Assembly: GCA_003021285.1 (NCBI GenBank)
Contig: PXQO01000029.1
Span: forward strand, 1-32,092
DNA length: 32,092 nucleotides
Source: Halobacteriales archaeon QH_2_65_14
Lineage (GTDB): Archaea; Halobacteriota; Halobacteria; Halobacteriales; Haloarculaceae
Direction of reading: 5' to 3'
Shown: one piece after another, positions 29,565 to 32,092 of the stretch
How the letters are laid out: each line of letters starts with the position of its first letter
Position numbering within the stretch: position 1 is the stretch's first letter
Made by a program: the position numbers and the translations under genes
Notes under the pieces: generated by a model
Database searches by the model: none
What the model saw: the letters and a program-made list of their open reading frames with translations, nothing else
What the model was told of the DNA's origin: nothing

Positions 29565-30980
29565 ATGGTTGTTGGAGACATCACCTCATCGACTGACGTA
29601 CTGGTAATCGGCGGCGGACCGGGCGGCTACGTGGCCGCGATCCGGGCCGGACAGCTCGACCTCGACGTGACGCTCGTCGAGATGGACGCCTACGGCGGCA
29701 CCTGCCTCAACCGGGGCTGTATCCCGTCGAAGGCGATGATTTCCGCGGCGGACATCGCCCACAGGGCCCGCGAGGCCGAGGACATGGGGGTCTACGCGGA
29801 CCCGGCGGTCGACCTCCAGGGGATGGTCGAGTGGAAAGACAGGCTGGTCACCCGCCTGACCAAGGGCGTCGAGTCGCTCAGCGAACGCGCCGGCGGCCAC
29901 CTCATCGAGGGACGGGCGGAGTTCGCCTCCGCCAAGAAGGCCCGCATCGTCGCGTCAGGTGAGGGCCAGGGCGCTGAATCCATCGAGTTCGACCACGCCA
30001 TCATCGCGACGGGAAGCCGCCCCATCGAGATTCCGGGCTTCGGGTTCGACGGCGAGCACATCCTCTCCTCGAAACACGCCCTCTCGCTTTCCTCGGTGCC
30101 CGAGAGCATGGTCGTCGTCGGCGCGGGCTACATCGGGATGGAACTGGCGACGGTCTACCAGAAACTCGGCTGTGACGTGACGATTGTCGAGCAACTCGAC
30201 GACGCGCTCCCGCAGTACGAGGACGACGTGACGAAGGTCGTCCGCGAGCACGCCGAGGACCTGGGCATCGAGTTCCACTTCGGCGAGCGCGCGCTGGAGT
30301 GGGAGGAGATGGGCGAGGGGCTGACGGTCAAGACCGAAGACGAGGACGGCACCGTCTCGGAGTTCGGTGCCGAGAAGTGTCTCGTGGCGGTCGGCCGCCA
30401 GCCCGTGACGGACACGCTCAACCTCGACGCCGTCGACGTCGAGACCACCGACGGCGGCTTCATCGAGACCGACGGGCAGGCCCGAACCAGCGAGGACACC
30501 ATCTTCGCGGTCGGCGACGTGGCCGGCGAGCCGATGCTCGCACACAAGGCGTTCAAGGAGGGCGAGGTCGCCGCGGAGGTCATCGCCGGCGAGCCCTCGG
30601 CGCTGGACTACCAGGCCGTCCCGGCCGCGGTGTTCACCGACCCCGAAATCGGCAACGTCGGCATGACCGAGGCCGAGGCCCGCGAGGCCGGATTCGAGCC
30701 GGTCGTCGGACAGATGCCGCTCCGGGCCTCCGGCCGTGCCCTCTCGCTCGACGAGACCGACGGGTTCGTCCGCGTCGTCGCCGACAGCGACAGCGAGTTC
30801 ATCCTCGGGGCACAGGTCGTCGGCCCCGAGGCGTCGGAACTCGTCGCGGAACTCACGCTCGCCATCGAGATGGGCGCGACGCTCGAAGACGTCGCCTCGA
30901 CCATTCACGTCCACCCGACGCTCTCCGAGGCCGTCCACGAGGCCGTCAAGGGCGCGCGCGGCGAGAGCATCCACTACTGA
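29565..30980 (+). CDS. lpdA: Dihydrolipoyl dehydrogenase (E3)
   Basis: GGGPGGYVAAIRAGQL, GGTCLNRGCIPSKA redox motif, IHVHPTLSEAVHEAV. Confidence 0.96.
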   Translation: MVVGDITSSTDVLVIGGGPGGYVAAIRAGQLDLDVTLVEMDAYGGTCLNRGCIPSKAMISAADIAHRAREAEDMGVYADPAVDLQGMVEWKDRLVTRLTKGVESLSERAGGHLIEGRAEFASAKKARIVASGEGQGAESIEFDHAIIATGSRPIEIPGFGFDGEHILSSKHALSLSSVPESMVVVGAGYIGMELATVYQKLGCDVTIVEQLDDALPQYEDDVTKVVREHAEDLGIEFHFGERALEWEEMGEGLTVKTEDEDGTVSEFGAEKCLVAVGRQPVTDTLNLDAVDVETTDGGFIETDGQARTSEDTIFAVGDVAGEPMLAHKAFKEGEVAAEVIAGEPSALDYQAVPAAVFTDPEIGNVGMTEAEAREAGFEPVVGQMPLRASGRALSLDETDGFVRVVADSDSEFILGAQVVGPEASELVAELTLAIEMGATLEDVASTIHVHPTLSEAVHEAVKGARGESIHY

Positions 30981-30995
30981 GCGACGAAATCCCCT

Positions 30996-31022
30996 TGTAT
31001 ACTGACTCGTATACATCAGTAT
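30996..31022. promoter_or_regulatory. Candidate VapBC autoregulatory operator (overlapping dyads)
   Basis: tgtatac-N6-gtataca (30996-31015) and atactga...tcagtat (30999-31022) immediately before/over the antitoxin ATG. Confidence 0.55.
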
Positions 31023-31233
31023 GAGCAAGCCCATCCGGGTCGAAGAGGACACGCATGCCGCACTCGCGGCGCTCAAAGACGAGGACGAGACGTTCGACGA
31101 CCTTCTTTCGCGCCTCGTCCGGGAGCGGCGGGACCTCGTTCGGGAAGGGGCGGGACTCTGGAGCGGGACTGACGCCGCCGAGAAGGCCCGCAAGTATCGC
31201 AAAGAGATGAAAGAGGACGTCGGAAACCGATGA
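31021..31233 (+). CDS. vapB: VapB-type antitoxin
   Basis: MSKPIRVEEDTHAALAALKDEDETFDDLLSRLVRERRDL; ATGA overlap with PIN-domain toxin. Confidence 0.85.
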   Translation: MSKPIRVEEDTHAALAALKDEDETFDDLLSRLVRERRDLVREGAGLWSGTDAAEKARKYRKEMKEDVGNR

Positions 31234-31622
31234 CGCTCTACGACAGCAGTGTGCTCATCGAATATCTCGATGGGGCTGACGTGGCCGTCGAGTACGTCGA
31301 AGCACATCTCGACGAGCGCGCAGTTACACCGCAACTCACGATGTTCGAGGTGTACCAGGGCGAAGTGTTCAAATCTGGTCCGGCGGATTTCGATGCTGTC
31401 GATGGGGCACTCGGCTGGGTTACTGTTCTCGACGGCGACGGGGACGTGGCACGCTCGGCTGCCAAACTCCAGAACGAGCTTCACCGTCAGGGGGAAGTCC
31501 TCGCCGCTCGTGACGCGTTCATTGCCGGAGCCGCGAGAGCACACGACGAACGCCTCGCTGTCGCCGACTCGGATTTTGACGTCGCGGGATTAACCAACCT
31601 CGTCGACGTGGATTTCCTCTAG
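31230..31622 (+). CDS. vapC: VapC-type PIN-domain toxin
   Basis: LYDSSVLIEYLDG, AARDAFIAGAARAHDERLAVADSDFD PIN-domain acidic residues. Confidence 0.88.
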   Translation: MTLYDSSVLIEYLDGADVAVEYVEAHLDERAVTPQLTMFEVYQGEVFKSGPADFDAVDGALGWVTVLDGDGDVARSAAKLQNELHRQGEVLAARDAFIAGAARAHDERLAVADSDFDVAGLTNLVDVDFL

Positions 31623-31759
31623 ACCGCCAGCGGCGGTACGGGATCGCCGTCGGGTTCGAGGAGACCGAGAAGCCGAGTCCGAGCCCGGTGGAACTCACGC
31701 TTCTGGAGCGCCTGCTGACGCCGGGACGCGCCGAACCCGGAACTGTCGGGGACCGGTAG
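31622..31759 (+). pseudogene. Orphan C-terminal coding remnant directly after vapC
   Basis: 46-codon open stretch DRQRRYGIAVGFEETEKPSPSPVELTLLERLLTPGRAEPGTVGDR* with strong GC3 bias and no start codon. Confidence 0.4.
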
Positions 31760-31793
31760 CTATCCGGTCTCTTGTGATTCCAGCGTTGCCGGG

Positions 31794-32092
31794 TCAGTCC
31801 GTCGACGGGTCGGCGTGTTCCTCGATGTACGCACACAGTTGGTCGCCGCTCGTCTCGACGCCCTGCCGGCGGAAGAAGTTCGCGACGTTCTCGCAGTCCC
31901 GGTCGAGGAAGTCGTCGCTGTTGGGGTGGTGGACCGTCACCGCCTGGCCGATGTCGATGACGTACAGCTGTGAGTCCTGGACGACGATGTTGAACTCCGA
32001 GAGGTCGCCGTGGACGATGCCGGCGTCGTAGAGGCGGGTCATGTACTCGCGGACGACCTCGTATGCGGTCTGGGGGTTCTCGACGTGCACCT
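31794..32092 (-). CDS. RIO1-type serine/threonine protein kinase, C-terminal part (runs off window)
   Basis: GIVHGDLSEFNIVV catalytic loop and LYVIDIGQAVTVHHPNSDDFLDRDCENVANFF. Confidence 0.93.
   Translation of the reverse strand, partial: VHVENPQTAYEVVREYMTRLYDAGIVHGDLSEFNIVVQDSQLYVIDIGQAVTVHHPNSDDFLDRDCENVANFFRRQGVETSGDQLCAYIEEHADPSTD

Noticed and set aside
1-32092. tRNA, rRNA, prophage or transposase genes
   Set aside because: Scanned for T-loop (GGTTCGA) cloverleafs, integrase/transposase motifs and phage structural proteins; none convincing.

Overview
This is a haloarchaeal chromosomal window: high GC, strong GC3 codon bias, acidic proteins, leaderless-style gene starts. It is mostly metabolic and housekeeping. 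In order it contains: a branched-chain amino acid ABC transporter tail (permease, two ATPases), a VOC protein, phenylacetate-CoA ligase, a PaaI-type thioesterase, an enolase-superfamily protein, ribosomal protein L40e, an MBL hydrolase, archaeal shikimate genes (type I aroD and DHQ synthase II), a wHTH/membrane regulator, an SDR, type II GAPDH, an antitoxin-toxin-like fusion protein, an O-methyltransferase, an M20 peptidase, an RsmB/NOP RNA methyltransferase with a partner ORF, a decayed RHH/RelE-like TA pair, a BtuF-like protein, a zinc-ribbon protein, a Hel308/Ski2-like helicase, a MATE transporter, lipoyl synthase, a 2-oxoacid dehydrogenase operon (E1a, E1b, E2, E3), VapBC, and the C-terminal part of a RIO kinase. 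I see no prophage, CRISPR, IS transposase or RNA gene. Main observations: (1) a single-polypeptide fusion (12971-13555) whose halves are homologous to a separate antitoxin/toxin pair 5 kb away, whose toxin is decayed; (2) many reading-frame lesions (enolase-like, wHTH regulator, toxin, BtuF-like, MATE, E2), several looking like short internal deletions, which means either real gene decay or an assembly problem; (3) an exact 11-bp tandem duplication that accounts for one frameshift; (4) a dispersed inverted-repeat family (consensus CAGCAWGAAAGCCCC) at two loci; (5) a double-hairpin palindromic insert in frame inside the GAPDH gene. No clearly new defence system is evident.
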